64,000 nt of DNA from Paenibacillus sp. 481 (GCF_021223605.1 NZ_CP075175.1:806001-870000); one strand, 5' to 3'. Shown: positions 8,805 through 19,976, counted from the stretch's first letter. Notes: generated from the letters alone by a model not told the origin. Program-made: numbers and translations.

Positions 8805-9506
8805 CTAACGAATGAACACCCCACCAAAAGGGATGACTTCACGTAGCAGACGGCGAATAAGTCCTCCGCCTTCCATCTCCCTTTCTAATTGGGCATCGAC
8901 CTTGCCCGTTTGCAGTAATATGTAGCCTCGTCCTGTCATTTCCCATTGGTAGTTCATTTGCTGACTAGCAAGCGAGTTGCCATACACACATGGCTTCAGT
9001 CGTGCATTTTCCGGATACGCTACCAAGCAATTAACGTCTACATAAGTTGGTACCTCTGGGTGCAATTCCATGCGATAAATCGGGCCACTCGAAATAATGC
9101 CCAGCAATCCATCCTTTGCCGTAAACTTCATCTTTACAATTTCTTTTGTAATGACTGCATTTTTAAACGTTTGCACACGACGCTCAATGTGCATCCCTTC
9201 CGTATAAAACAGCACATGCTTCCATTCAAACAACAAATCTGAATCTTCTACGATCGGCAATGTTTGCAAATGGTAGCCAACGGGGAGACCTAGCATAAAT
9301 TTAGCCGGACCCGTAATGCGCGATTGAATAAGCTTGCGCTTACGATAAATGCCCGCAATATCCATAAGCATATCTTCTCTAGCTGCCGATGGGCCTTGAA
9401 ATGAAATGATTTGCCGCGGATGCAGCACATAAACAACGTCATTCCGCTCTAACTGAATGGTTGTCGTTTGGGAATGCAGCGTTTCTGTTTCATTAATAAC
9501 TTCCAT
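8805..9506 (-). CDS. AIM24 family protein
   Basis: A 233-residue protein of the AIM24 family, named from a yeast mitochondrial inner-membrane protein and common in bacteria, where its function is undefined. The double-psi-like beta-rich core is visible in repeated short hydrophobic strands, and FFxxG-type turns such as GLLGIISSGPIYRM are present. No signal peptide or membrane helix is evident. AAGGAG lies 12 bases before the ATG, a rather long spacing. The gene follows the coiled-coil membrane protein gene by about 60 bp on the same strand, so the two probably form an operon. Confidence 0.75.
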   Translation of the reverse strand: MEVINETETLHSQTTTIQLERNDVVYVLHPRQIISFQGPSAAREDMLMDIAGIYRKRKLIQSRITGPAKFMLGLPVGYHLQTLPIVEDSDLLFEWKHVLFYTEGMHIERRVQTFKNAVITKEIVKMKFTAKDGLLGIISSGPIYRMELHPEVPTYVDVNCLVAYPENARLKPCVYGNSLASQQMNYQWEMTGRGYILLQTGKVDAQLEREMEGGGLIRRLLREVIPFGGVFIR

Positions 9507-9566
9507 GCAATCTGCAATCTCCTTATCTCGATGTGTGATGGCTAGTGACCGACACCGAGACAGACA

Positions 9567-9998
9567 CTAGTCCGCATTTCGGCGCCACACTAACACACGG
9601 AATAGTCGAGTCAACGCAAAGTATAATAGGCCTAACCCTATCGCTACCATTACCGTAATAGCGACGCGGCGCGTAAATGTATGTTTCTGTTCGTTCTGCT
9701 GCTCAATTAAGGATAAGCGCTGCATAAGCTGCTCATTCTGCTCACGCAGCTTTTCATTTTCGGACGCTAATCGTTTCTGTACTTCTTCAGATTGACGCTG
9801 CGTTTCTTCTAACGCTTTACGTGTATCTTCATAACTTTTTTTCAACTGATTCACATCATCCGGTATTTCGGTAATTCCCCACAAATTACTCCAAAAGCCT
9901 GCTTGCACCGGAGAGCTTGAGAGGAAAAAGAGCGCTCCACCGAGCATAAGAACTAGCGCGAACCATGACATGTTCCCACTTCTCATTTGAACCTTCAC
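9567..9998 (-). CDS. Membrane protein with extracytoplasmic coiled coil
   Basis: I do not recognise a family. The 143-residue protein has an N-terminal hydrophobic segment (WFALVLMLGGALFFLSS) that could be a signal peptide or anchor ending at VQA, then a heptad-rich coiled coil of about 55 residues (roughly 45-100, rich in Glu, Gln and Lys), then a C-terminal transmembrane helix (AITVMVAIGLGLLYFAL) and a basic tail. GTG at 9998 is the likely start, with GGAGGG upstream. Topology suggests a coiled coil held outside the cytoplasm between two membrane segments. It precedes the AIM24 gene in a likely operon and may work with it. Confidence 0.7.
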   Translation of the reverse strand: MKVQMRSGNMSWFALVLMLGGALFFLSSSPVQAGFWSNLWGITEIPDDVNQLKKSYEDTRKALEETQRQSEEVQKRLASENEKLREQNEQLMQRLSLIEQQNEQKHTFTRRVAITVMVAIGLGLLYFALTRLFRVLVWRRNAD

Positions 9999-10176
9999 AA
10001 CGTTCCCTCCTGCTGCTTCAGCCTCGACAATATAAGCTATATTATAACATATTTCATAGTCATGAAGAAAAGGCTACTCAGGTGTAATGTTGATTCCTAC
10101 CAACTCAACGCCCTAACTTATTATCCCGACGTTCCATGCAAAAATACAACATGTTCAAATAATGTCCCAGACAAAA

Positions 10177-10216
10177 AACCACCGTTATCCGCAAATCGAT
10201 TGCGGCAACGGTGGTT
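10177..10216 (-). terminator. Terminator of the heat-shock operon after dnaJ
   Basis: CCACCGTT (10179-10186) pairs with AACGGTGG (10207-10214) and an inner CCGC/GCGG helix extends it; TTTTTT follows on the minus strand. It ends the hrcA-dnaJ operon before the coiled-coil gene. Confidence 0.88.
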
Positions 10217-10242
10217 CTCTATGATATACCTAAATTACAGCA

Positions 10243-11364
10243 TTATTCTCCGCGAAAAGCACGCTTCATACGTTCGAAGAACGATTCCTCGTGCCCACCG
10301 TTAGAATGCTCGCCACCAAGCTGACCGAATTGACGCAGTAATTCTTTCTGCTCATCGGACATTTTAGTTGGCGTAACGATAATAACTTTTACATGCTGGT
10401 CGCCTTGGCCGTTGCCACGCAAGCGTGGAACACCTTTGCCGCGCAAGCGGAACAACGTTCCCGTCTGCGTGCCAGCAGGAATTTTGAGCTTCACTTTTTC
10501 CGTTAGCGTCGGAATTTCGATCTCATCGCCGAGCGCCGCTTGTGCAAACGTGAGCGGCACCTCGCAATAAATGTCATCCCCGTCGCGCTCGAAAAATTCG
10601 TGGCGCTTCACGCGAATCACAATGTACAAGTCTCCGCTCGGCCCGCCGCGCAGCCCGCTTTCACCTTCACCGCTCATGCGCAGCTGAGCACCGTCGTCAA
10701 CCCCGCCTGGAATGCGAACATTGAGTTTACGTTGCTTTTTAACGTTTCCTTGACCGTGGCATGTACCACATTTTTCACGAATGATCTTGCCTTTACCTTG
10801 GCAAGTTCCACACGCACGTCGGTTCACCATACGCCCGAACGGCGTATTTTGTACCACTTCTTGCTGCCCTGTGCCATGACACGTCTTACATGCATCTGGC
10901 TTCGTACCAGGCTTTGCACCTGAACCGTAGCAAGTATCACATTGTTCTGTGCGCGGAATCGTAATGTCGGTTTCTTTGCCGAACACCGCTTCCTTAAATT
11001 CGATCGTCATCGTGTACTGCAAATCGTTGCCGCGCTGCGGAGCGTTCGGATCACGACGACCGCCGCCTCCACCGAAGAACATATCGAAAATATCGCCAAA
11101 GCCGCCTCCGCCAAAATCACCGCCACCGAAGCCGCCTTGATTCGGATCAACATGACCGTACTGATCGTATGTCGCCTTTTTCTGGCCGTCGCTCAATACG
11201 TCATAAGCTTCCTTAACCTCTTTGAACTTATCTTCCGCGTCCGCCGCTTTGTTGACGTCCGGGTGATACTGGCGTGCGAGCTTACGGTACGCCTTTTTAA
11301 TTTCGTCCTCGTTTGCCCCTTTGTCCAGACCAAGCACTTCATAAAAATCTCGTTTATTCGCCAC
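10243..11364 (-). CDS. dnaJ: Chaperone DnaJ (Hsp40)
   Basis: DnaJ delivers unfolded clients to DnaK and stimulates its ATPase. The J domain ([12 protein letters not shown] onward) carries the HPD tripeptide in YHPDVN, followed by a Gly/Phe-rich linker, four CxxCxGxG-type zinc motifs ([32 protein letters not shown]) and the C-terminal client-binding domain. The start is taken as GTG at 11364 after a G-rich site (GGTGG), giving [12 protein letters not shown] at the usual position and about 373 residues; the frame extends to 11388. It is the last gene of the operon. Confidence 0.96.
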   Translation of the reverse strand: MANKRDFYEVLGLDKGANEDEIKKAYRKLARQYHPDVNKAADAEDKFKEVKEAYDVLSDGQKKATYDQYGHVDPNQGGFGGGDFGGGGFGDIFDMFFGGGGGRRDPNAPQRGNDLQYTMTIEFKEAVFGKETDITIPRTEQCDTCYGSGAKPGTKPDACKTCHGTGQQEVVQNTPFGRMVNRRACGTCQGKGKIIREKCGTCHGQGNVKKQRKLNVRIPGGVDDGAQLRMSGEGESGLRGGPSGDLYIVIRVKRHEFFERDGDDIYCEVPLTFAQAALGDEIEIPTLTEKVKLKIPAGTQTGTLFRLRGKGVPRLRGNGQGDQHVKVIIVTPTKMSDEQKELLRQFGQLGGEHSNGGHEESFFERMKRAFRGE

Positions 11365-11403
11365 TGTTCCACCCCCACCACGTTTCACTTCATCAAAAGG
11401 AAA

Positions 11404-11433
11404 GTCAAAGCCGAGTGTTGCCCCGGCTTTGAC
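11404..11433 (-). terminator. Terminator-like hairpin between dnaK and dnaJ
   Basis: GTCAAAGCCG (11404-11413) pairs perfectly with CGGCTTTGAC (11424-11433) around a 10-base loop; the minus strand continues TTTCCTTTT. It would act as a partial terminator or an mRNA end-stabiliser, lowering dnaJ relative to dnaK. Confidence 0.7.
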
Positions 11434-11448
11434 CTGTTATTCGGACGC

Positions 11449-13329
<1,881 letters not shown>

Positions 13330-13454
13330 TCACTATGTTTGCTCAAAGTTCTTAATTAATTAACTAATCATATATAAAGCAATCCTCTAGCGGGCCATAA
13401 ATGATGTTCCGCTATCGGATGAATATATGCGTTCGAGTTAGCTGCTGCTCGCGA

Positions 13455-14039
13455 CTAACCGCTCACTTTTACCATTGCTGGACGAAGTACACGGTCTTTG
13501 AGCATGTAGCCTCTTTGCACTTCCTCGACAACGATACCTTCTTCATACTCGTCGGATTCGACTTGCATAATGGCTTGGTGATATTCTGGATTAAATGGTT
13601 GGCCAACCGAGTTCATCGGCTGTACACCCTCTTGCTCCAGCACCTGTGAAATTTGACGGAAGATCATATTCACGCCTTTTACAAATGAATCGGACTCCTC
13701 GTTAGCCGGATTCGTAGCCAATGCGCGCTCGAAGTTATCGAGTACAGGCACTAATTCCGTGACGAGTTTAAGTGAAGCGTATTTCGCCAATTCTTCCTTC
13801 TCTTTCACTGTACGACGGCGGAAATTATCAAAATCCGCTTGCGCACGCAAATAACGCTGATAGTGTTCGTCAGACTCCGCTTTTACGCGCTCTAACTCAC
13901 TGTTTCCTTCGCTGTTAGCTTCATGCTGGGCTGATTGGCTATCTTCGTTACCTTCTACGTTTCCTTCTTGCTGCTCAAGGTTTGCGTCGACATTCACATC
14001 TTCACCTGCAACCTTTTTTTCAGCTTGTTCTTGGTTCAA
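13455..14039 (-). CDS. grpE: Nucleotide exchange factor GrpE
   Basis: GrpE releases ADP from DnaK. An acidic, Gln/Glu-rich disordered N-terminus is followed by the long helix and the family signature FDNFRRRT, then LVPVLDNFERAL and the C-terminal beta domain with NPEYHQAIMQV and GYMLKDRVLRPAMVKV. GGGAGG lies 8 bases before a TTG at 14039, which I prefer over the GTG at 14048 that overlaps the ribosome site; this gives 194 residues. It sits between the chaperonin gene and dnaK. Confidence 0.95.
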   Translation of the reverse strand: MNQEQAEKKVAGEDVNVDANLEQQEGNVEGNEDSQSAQHEANSEGNSELERVKAESDEHYQRYLRAQADFDNFRRRTVKEKEELAKYASLKLVTELVPVLDNFERALATNPANEESDSFVKGVNMIFRQISQVLEQEGVQPMNSVGQPFNPEYHQAIMQVESDEYEEGIVVEEVQRGYMLKDRVLRPAMVKVSG

Positions 14040-14216
14040 CCCCTTCACCTCCCTTGAGTAATCAACTTCTCTTGTTTGCTAGTTATTGCTTTGATTCCAT
14101 TGTAATAATGACTGTAAAAAGTAAAACCGTGTAGGCTTGGACGTGCATAATCACCGCACGCCTTCTCATATCTTCAGTAGTAGTATTCGTCAATATCGCC
14201 TACAACTACGGCTAAC

Positions 14217-15830
14217 CTAAGCATCTGATCTCATCTTAATGATCGTATGAATACGCAGCACCGCTGCCGCCACTTCACCGGCTGCTTTGAGCGCGTGCAA
14301 CTTCACGGCCGCAGGATCAACGATGCCAGCGGCCAAGTAATCCATCGCCGCCCCTGTATCACAGTCGATACCGACGGCATCCGAGCCAGTGGCGGTTTGC
14401 ACCGCGCGCGCTTCTTCTAGCTTCTCCAGCGGATTGAAGCCCGCATTGAGCACGATTTGCGCCATCGGCTTGCGCAGCGCCTGAGCAACGGCTGCGATGC
14501 CGAATGCCTCCATGCCGCGCACGGTCTCGCGGAAGCGCTCCAGCGCATAGGACACAGCCAGTTCGGCTGTCCCCCCACCTGGCAACACGCCACTGCGTAC
14601 AGCAGCTTGCAGTGCAGATGCTGCATCTTGCGCAATTCGAGCGCGCTCACCGACGACTTCGCGTGTGCTGGCACCCACAATAAGTGTCACCTGCACAGGA
14701 GATGGTGCATGAGCATGTGATGCATGTTGCTGCCGCTCACCTTCATCCAAGAACTCACGACCATGTGTCGTAGATGCCCCCGCTTCTCGCCCGTATATTC
14801 GTACGCGCTCCAAGCGCTCATCATAGCGGACGCAGCCTGCATAACCGAGCAACGAGCTTAATGCAGACGGCTCTTTGGCCAATGCCGCTCGTTTGAGTGG
14901 CTTCGCCCCTGTCAAGCGACATACGTGCAGCACGTCCTCACGGCTGACACGCTGGACAACCATCATATCGTGGTCGAGGCAAAATTGCTCCGCTTCTGGA
15001 TGAATACTACGCTCCAATACAATGAAGCCTACACCAAGCTCACGCAAGCGCTCCAGCCGTTCAATAAATAACGAGCGGTGAGCCATATACTGCTGAAAAC
15101 CCGCCTCTGTGGTGAGTAACTGTTCATCCAGCGCTTCCGGTTCCAAGCTGTCCTGCAATACTAATACTCGACAGTCACGGCGCTCTGGCAGCCATTCACG
15201 CTGCAACGGCTTCTGCTTGAGCAGAACCCCTGCAAAGCATTCGTTGTCCGCCTTTTCATGGGCCACAACTGCCTCCGCCAAACGAAAACGATCGTCTTGC
15301 AGCCGTTCCCAACCAACTGCCCGCCCCGCTTCCATAACAAGACGTACAATATCAGCTTGTTCACGCCCAGCAATATGAACGGCACGAAGCAAGCGCTCAT
15401 CTTCCCAACCATTCAAACTGATCGAACGTGCTTGCAGTTGTTCCGATGCAAAGGCAATGCCTTGCAGCAGTCCAGATACCACTTTAGCTGCCGGAACACC
15501 GCGGGTGACTTGGGCAACGCCTTCCTGGACAAGCGCGCCTGCAAGCACCGTAGCCGTCGTCGTGCCATCACCCACTTCATTTTGCTGTGCACGTGCGACT
15601 TGAATGAGCAGTTTGGCAGCCGGATGGGAAACGTCCATCTTGTCTAGGATCGTAACGCCATCATTCGTAATAATGACGTCGCCGTTTTGTCCGACAAGCA
15701 TAACGTCTAAGCCTTTCGGGCCAAGCGTCCCTTCGACAGAAGAACAGAGCGCGCGTACCGCGTTTGCATTGTTTAGGAGCGTCGCATAACGCTCGTCGGC
15801 TTCTTGTAATGGTCCATTGCTTTGAGTCAT
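14217..15830 (-). CDS. Thermosome-like (Group III, TCP-1/cpn60 family) chaperonin
   Basis: A 537-residue chaperonin of the archaeal/eukaryotic type, not GroEL. LGPKG (36-40), TNDG (55-58), DMDV-like [11 protein letters not shown] and [15 protein letters not shown] (86-100) match thermosome ATPase motifs. LPGGGTAEL lies near residue 410, and the C-terminus carries thermosome hallmarks: [24 protein letters not shown] and [10 protein letters not shown], with no GGM-repeat tail. Such Group III chaperonins are known in some Bacillota, are reported to lie in dnaK operons and to work without GroES. GAGGAG precedes the ATG. Its place between hrcA and grpE behind CIRCE implies heat-shock control by HrcA. 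The apical region has several Bacillota-specific insertions and a His/Gln/Ala-rich stretch. Confidence 0.9.
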   Translation of the reverse strand: MTQSNGPLQEADERYATLLNNANAVRALCSSVEGTLGPKGLDVMLVGQNGDVIITNDGVTILDKMDVSHPAAKLLIQVARAQQNEVGDGTTTATVLAGALVQEGVAQVTRGVPAAKVVSGLLQGIAFASEQLQARSISLNGWEDERLLRAVHIAGREQADIVRLVMEAGRAVGWERLQDDRFRLAEAVVAHEKADNECFAGVLLKQKPLQREWLPERRDCRVLVLQDSLEPEALDEQLLTTEAGFQQYMAHRSLFIERLERLRELGVGFIVLERSIHPEAEQFCLDHDMMVVQRVSREDVLHVCRLTGAKPLKRAALAKEPSALSSLLGYAGCVRYDERLERVRIYGREAGASTTHGREFLDEGERQQHASHAHAPSPVQVTLIVGASTREVVGERARIAQDAASALQAAVRSGVLPGGGTAELAVSYALERFRETVRGMEAFGIAAVAQALRKPMAQIVLNAGFNPLEKLEEARAVQTATGSDAVGIDCDTGAAMDYLAAGIVDPAAVKLHALKAAGEVAAAVLRIHTIIKMRSDA

Positions 15831-15914
15831 CTCGACACTCCTCGCTGTTCATTATTACACTTCATTTATTTCAATTCGCTATTTAGGATTCATTCCTCTA
15901 CACGTTAAGAGGAT

Positions 15915-16943
15915 TTATTTATACCAGCGCGGTAAATGCAGCGCCAACTGTCCCGACAATAAGTTCATCGTATTAATCACTTTCGCGTATTCCATCCGAG
16001 TCGGCCCAAGCACTCCGATCGTACCCAGTGTCTGCCCGTCAATCGTATACGTTGCCGTAATTAAGCTGCAATTCGAAATCGCTTCATGGGAATTTTCTTG
16101 CCCGATTCGGACTTGAATACCTGTTGGTGCGGAGCCGACTACTTTAATGAGTGTTGGCGTTTCTTCAAGCAACTGCCAAATCGTCTTAATCTTATCGACG
16201 TCTTGAAATTCTGGCTGCGACAACATGTTCGTCGCACCACTTAAATAAACTTCCCGCTGCACATCGTCGCCGACTAGCGCCTTCTCTACAATGTTCATCA
16301 GCTCTTCGACATGTGACACGTAGTCGTTCATTTCTTGCCCGATTGCACTATACAACTTGGAGCGCAGCTTATATAACGGCACGCCTACCAGCTTCGTGTT
16401 GAGCAAATTAACGACCCGCTCTAACTCGGCTGAAGAGATCCCCGCAGGAATCGGGATCGTCTTGTTCTCGACGTGACCTGTGTTAGTCACAATAATCGCT
16501 ACAGCCGTCTCTTCATTTAATGGCAGCAACTGAAAATGTCGAAGCGAGGCGTTAAACATTTCCGGTCCAAGCGCAATCGACGTGTAATTCGTCATTTGAG
16601 ATAAAATCGATGCCGTATGCTGAACGACTTCTTCCATTGCCGTTATTTTTTCCGCGAACATCGTCTTTAATCGTTCAATCTCTTCATGCGGAAGTTCATC
16701 TGAACGAACAAGATGGTCAACGTAATAACGGTAACCTTTATTTGAAGGAATGCGACCTGCTGACGTATGCGGCTGTTCAAGAAATCCTAGCTCTTCCAAA
16801 TCCGACATTTCGTTGCGAATCGTTGCCGGACTAAATCCTACATCGCTACGCTTCGAAATACTGCGAGAACCGACTGGCTCTGCCGAACGAATATAATCAT
16901 CTACAATAGCTGTCAAAATCATGCGTTGGCGGTCTGTCAGCAT
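15915..16943 (-). CDS. hrcA: Heat-inducible transcription repressor HrcA
   Basis: HrcA binds CIRCE and represses class I heat-shock genes. The N-terminal winged helix (MLTDRQRMILTAIVDDYIRS, then EPVGSRSI and SPATIRNEMSDLEELGFLEQPHTSAGRIPS) is canonical, followed by the GAF-like middle domain and the C-terminal GPTRMEYAKVI signature. The length of 342 is typical. TTAAGGAGGG precedes the ATG at 16943. It is the first gene of the operon, so with CIRCE immediately upstream the repressor regulates itself and the chaperonin, grpE, dnaK and dnaJ. Confidence 0.98.
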   Translation of the reverse strand: MLTDRQRMILTAIVDDYIRSAEPVGSRSISKRSDVGFSPATIRNEMSDLEELGFLEQPHTSAGRIPSNKGYRYYVDHLVRSDELPHEEIERLKTMFAEKITAMEEVVQHTASILSQMTNYTSIALGPEMFNASLRHFQLLPLNEETAVAIIVTNTGHVENKTIPIPAGISSAELERVVNLLNTKLVGVPLYKLRSKLYSAIGQEMNDYVSHVEELMNIVEKALVGDDVQREVYLSGATNMLSQPEFQDVDKIKTIWQLLEETPTLIKVVGSAPTGIQVRIGQENSHEAISNCSLITATYTIDGQTLGTIGVLGPTRMEYAKVINTMNLLSGQLALHLPRWYK

Positions 16944-16981
16944 GCGTATCCCTCCTTAAAAAAGTCGTCTTCGCCATGTCG

Positions 16982-17008
16982 TTAGCACTCATCAGAGTCG
17001 AGTGCTAA
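16982..17008. promoter_or_regulatory. CIRCE operator (HrcA binding site)
   Basis: TTAGCACTC (16982-16990), a 9-base spacer, and GAGTGCTAA (17000-17008) match the CIRCE consensus with no mismatch. It lies 38 bp before the hrcA start and just downstream of the promoter at 17020-17049. Confidence 0.98.
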
Positions 17009-17019
17009 CCGTTACTACA

Positions 17020-17049
17020 AAAATACCAAACGGACGAGACCATTGTCAA
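17020..17049 (-). promoter_or_regulatory. Sigma-A promoter of the hrcA heat-shock operon
   Basis: On the minus strand a consensus TTGACA (complement of 17044-17049) lies 18 bases before TATTTT (complement of 17020-17025). Transcription would begin just before or within CIRCE, as expected for HrcA control. Confidence 0.8.
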
Positions 17050-17056
17050 GTCAGTT

Positions 17057-17180
17057 CGGTACTTTCAGTACGGTGATTTCATCATCGAATTTGTGTTTTG
17101 GCCGTACAAGCAGCCAAGAACAACTTTTTCTGGAAACTTCCCTTTTTCTACAATTTAAAAACGGTCGCAAGTCCGTTCTT
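17057..17180 (-). pseudogene. Decayed 3' end of a GNAT acetyltransferase gene
   Basis: Minus-strand translation in shifting frames gives KNGL, then IVEKGKFPEKV, then FDDEITVLKVP. These align in order with KNGF, IVDKEIFPEKV and CDEIAVLKVL at the C-terminus of the intact acetyltransferase at 17868-18338, and nucleotide identity is clear (for example TTTCCAGAAAAAGT and GATGAAATC). Frameshifts and lost cysteines show it is non-functional. It ends beside the heat-shock promoter. The rest of 17181-17291 holds only a weak terminator. Confidence 0.7.
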
Positions 17181-17256
17181 TAGCTGGGAGTGCCGAGCTA
17201 AGCTTGATATGCATCAAAGCCTAAGCCATACCGAAACCATACCACAGCAAGATATG

Positions 17257-17280
17257 AAAAAGCCCTCCGTATCAGAGGAC
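17257..17280 (-). terminator. Short terminator after yjdM
   Basis: On the minus strand CCTCT pairs with GGAGG around a 5-base loop, followed by CTTTTT. The stem is short, so strength is uncertain. Confidence 0.5.
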
Positions 17281-17291
17281 TACATCCTTGC

Positions 17292-17633
17292 CTATATTTT
17301 TTTAACAAACTCCGATTTTAATTTCATCGCACCGAAACCATCAATTTTACAATCAATATCGTGATCGCCATCAACCAAACGAATATTTTTAACTTTTGTA
17401 CCTATTTTTACGACCAATGAACTTCCTTTCACTTTAAGGTCTTTAATGACGCTGACAGAATCGCCATCGGCCAAAACATTACCATTGGCATCCTTAATGA
17501 TTTTGTTGTCATCATTGTTTTCAGCTTCAGCTTCTAGAGACCACTCGTGTGCACACTCAGGGCAAATCAACAAATTTCCATCCTCGTACGTGTACTCCGA
17601 ATTACATTTTGGGCAATTTGGCAAATTAGACAT
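17292..17633 (-). CDS. Zinc-ribbon protein YjdM (PhnA-like)
   Basis: The 113-residue product begins [20 protein letters not shown] with a CxxC...CxxC zinc ribbon (CPKC, CPEC), continues with [14 protein letters not shown] and [16 protein letters not shown], and ends [21 protein letters not shown], very close to what I recall of E. coli YjdM, once called PhnA. Despite the old name, family members are not established phosphonoacetate hydrolases and their role is unknown. The ATG at 17633 gives the usual family N-terminus; the frame opens six residues earlier. High similarity to proteobacterial homologues is a feature of this family. Confidence 0.88.
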   Translation of the reverse strand: MSNLPNCPKCNSEYTYEDGNLLICPECAHEWSLEAEAENNDDNKIIKDANGNVLADGDSVSVIKDLKVKGSSLVVKIGTKVKNIRLVDGDHDIDCKIDGFGAMKLKSEFVKKI

Positions 17634-17798
17634 GAGGTTCAATTTCTCCATTCGTTAGTTAATTCTAATATATAAATGTAATTATAAACTTAAAATATGC
17701 AAAGCAGCTTGTAAGCTTATATTTTGTCATAATCTTAACATATTCGCAAACCTTCTCTCCCCTACTCCCTAGAGGACTGATTGCGAAACAAACAAAAA

Positions 17799-17840
17799 AG
17801 CGAAACCTGTGGAGCCATTTGGCACCGTCGTAGCTTCGCT
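17799..17840 (-). terminator. Terminator after the GNAT gene
   Basis: AGCGAA (17799-17804) pairs with TTCGCT (17835-17840), enclosing a large loop with secondary pairing; TTTTTT follows on the minus strand. Confidence 0.6.
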
Positions 17841-17867
17841 CGTAAGTTACATTTCTTCTCGTATGTA

Positions 17868-18338
17868 TTAATACAACACTTTCAAAACCGCGATTTCATC
17901 ACAACGTTCCCGTTTAGGGCAATTCACACAATCCGTCCATACTTTTTCTGGAAATATTTCTTTATCGACAATATGAAAGCCGTTTTTTAGAAAAAAAGCA
18001 GCTTCTAATGTTAGCGCCATCACCTTAGGCAGCGAACGATTTCTTGCCTCCTCTAGCAGCAATTCCACCAGCTTCGAGCCAATTCCTAACCCTTTATATC
18101 CTGGCAAAATGCCAAGGGATCGGATTTCGACGAGCTCATTTCCTAGCTGGCACAACGAGCCGCACCCCACAAGATCACCATTCACTTCTGCTACAACAAA
18201 ATGAACAACTAATCGAGCCAATGCCTCACGAGATCGGGGCAGCATAATGCCCTGTTCTGCATATTCATAAATTAAGTTATACAATGCTTCAACATCATCA
18301 AGCGTTGCTTTTCTGCATAGGACTGTAGCGGCTGTCAT
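17868..18338 (-). CDS. GNAT family N-acetyltransferase (short ArgA-like)
   Basis: The 156-residue protein has the acetyl-CoA binding motif GYKGLGIGSKLVELLLEEA near residues 80-98 and the preceding strand EIRSLGILP. The N-terminus RKATLDDVEALYNLIYEYAEQG with LPRS, and the C-terminal VWTDCVNCPKRERCDEIAVLK with four cysteines, are typical of the short amino-acid N-acetyltransferases linked to arginine biosynthesis or related ureido metabolism. No arginine genes are nearby, so substrate is uncertain. GGAGGG lies before the ATG. A degraded copy of its 3' end lies 0.7 kb downstream, across the yjdM gene. Confidence 0.85.
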   Translation of the reverse strand: MTAATVLCRKATLDDVEALYNLIYEYAEQGIMLPRSREALARLVVHFVVAEVNGDLVGCGSLCQLGNELVEIRSLGILPGYKGLGIGSKLVELLLEEARNRSLPKVMALTLEAAFFLKNGFHIVDKEIFPEKVWTDCVNCPKRERCDEIAVLKVLY

Positions 18339-18428
18339 TGTCCTTCCCTCCGACCGTTCACCATAATATATGAGTAAATATACATGATAATGAATTAACT
18401 TTCAATTGATATTAAAAATGAGAAAGAA

Positions 18429-18453
18429 GAATGCCCCATTGAATGGGACATTC
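18429..18453 (-). terminator. Terminator after the S8 protease gene
   Basis: GAATGCCCCATT pairs with GAATGGGACATTC in a compact near-perfect hairpin, with a T-rich tract on the minus strand. Confidence 0.65.
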
Positions 18454-18494
18454 CGTGATTTAAGCTGTGGATAACATACAAGCAGGAATTGGAA

Positions 18495-19976
18495 TTATCG
18501 ATCTTTTTTCTCTTGAGGTAATAGCCAGTCAATTAATGCTTTTAAGTTAGGCATGCGACCGATTTTATCGTTTTCGTCAGCTGATGGGGTAGAAAATTGC
18601 GAGTTCGTCACGACATTTCGAAGTTGCTGCGGTGATAATACGTTGTTAAACCTTGCTTTGGAAATCCCTTGAAATGAAGCAAGTGCGCCAGCCACGATTG
18701 GCGAAGCACTGGAAGTACCACTAAACTTGTGTGTATATTTGTTGTTCTGACCTAACGAACCTGAAGTAGTCGTCACATTCTCTCCAAACCCATAAGTGTC
18801 AACTCTGCTTCCATAATTAGAAAAGCCAAGTCTTTTATGAGGTGGATCTGATGTTGCTGCTCCTACTATGATTGCGCCGGAATCTTTAAAATCAGGGCTA
18901 GTGCGGTTCAGCACATGTTTACCTTGTTCATTTTTATAGTTATCCAGATCATTTGATCCATTCCCAGCTGCTTCCACGACGACAACACCTTTATTGGACG
19001 CTGTTCGAATCGCTGCAAACACAGCTGACTCCACCTCAACTGGATACAGCCCTTCCCCAGTGCTCGGATGATTGGTCTGTGCCTCAAGTAGCAGTATATC
19101 GCCCGCCTTCAGCACACTTGTAGCGCTTAAAATCGCATCAGCCGTACTATAAATGTTAGCCGTGCGGTACTGGGATACCACTTTTGCTGTTGCTTTAGGT
19201 ACGATACCCACCGTTCCAATGGAATTGTCAGTAGACACCATCTCCCCTAATACAGCCGTACCGTGATCATGATAAGCTTGGTTTACGCCTGAAATAAGTT
19301 CAATATTTTGGCTTACTAAATCTTCATGCTGTACATTCCAACCTTGCTCCAAATCTACAATTGTAATGCCTGTACCGTCCCCGCCTTGATACTTCCAAGC
19401 ATAATGCGCGTTAATTCCGTAAGGCGCTGTATGCAAATACGTTTGGGCTGTAGAATGCGGGTCATTGACATAATCGACTGTACTTGGAGGTTGGACAGGC
19501 TTTCCTTCAATATAAGCCGTCTCGACAACTGGAGAACTCGAAATTTGGCTAATAAGCGACTTCGTATCTGCTGCTTGCGGCACTTCGAGCACAAAATATT
19601 TGAGTAGATTAGGTTGGGTAGGTATTGTGCTAGTTGCAGTGCCAGCAGTGCTCTTAACAATATTCTGCTCTGCGCTTTGCTGCAATTGCTGAATCGCTTC
19701 CGGCTCAAGCGCGGTAAATAATCTTTTTAATTGAAGCTGTTGCAGAGTGCCTGTCATAAAATTCGCGGTTGTTTCCGGCAACTTCGCGACGTGTTGTTCA
19801 GCGCCATCCACATATGGAATGTTGACGTCATCTTTAAATTTGATCACAATCCGTGTTTGCACATTTGGCGGTTGTTCAGCTGCTTTAGTTAGTTCGGCAT
19901 GGCCAATTCCAAGCGGAATGGATACCCATACGAAAAGTACAGCCAGCATGAGCCGAACCCAATTGTTCTTATTCAT
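18495..19976 (-). CDS. Secreted subtilisin-like serine peptidase (S8 family)
   Basis: A signal peptide (NWVRLMLAVLFVWVSIPLGIGHAEL) opens this 493-residue exported protease. The catalytic triad is visible: Asp in TGITIVDLEQGW, His in HDHGTAVLGEM, and Ser in SGTSSASPIVAGALAS; the oxyanion Asn lies in VVEAAGNGSND. The DLEQGW context differs from the DTG of classical subtilisins and matches a divergent S8 subgroup. About 150 residues before the catalytic domain form a propeptide-like region. GAGGTG supports the ATG at 19976. It stands alone on the minus strand; a role in nutrition or surface turnover is likely but unproven. Confidence 0.9.
   Translation of the reverse strand: MNKNNWVRLMLAVLFVWVSIPLGIGHAELTKAAEQPPNVQTRIVIKFKDDVNIPYVDGAEQHVAKLPETTANFMTGTLQQLQLKRLFTALEPEAIQQLQQSAEQNIVKSTAGTATSTIPTQPNLLKYFVLEVPQAADTKSLISQISSSPVVETAYIEGKPVQPPSTVDYVNDPHSTAQTYLHTAPYGINAHYAWKYQGGDGTGITIVDLEQGWNVQHEDLVSQNIELISGVNQAYHDHGTAVLGEMVSTDNSIGTVGIVPKATAKVVSQYRTANIYSTADAILSATSVLKAGDILLLEAQTNHPSTGEGLYPVEVESAVFAAIRTASNKGVVVVEAAGNGSNDLDNYKNEQGKHVLNRTSPDFKDSGAIIVGAATSDPPHKRLGFSNYGSRVDTYGFGENVTTTSGSLGQNNKYTHKFSGTSSASPIVAGALASFQGISKARFNNVLSPQQLRNVVTNSQFSTPSADENDKIGRMPNLKALIDWLLPQEKKDR

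Noticed and set aside
17098-17364. Rightward 88-residue frame between hrcA and yjdM
   Set aside because: It is antisense to the GNAT remnant and to the 3' end of yjdM, with no ribosome site.
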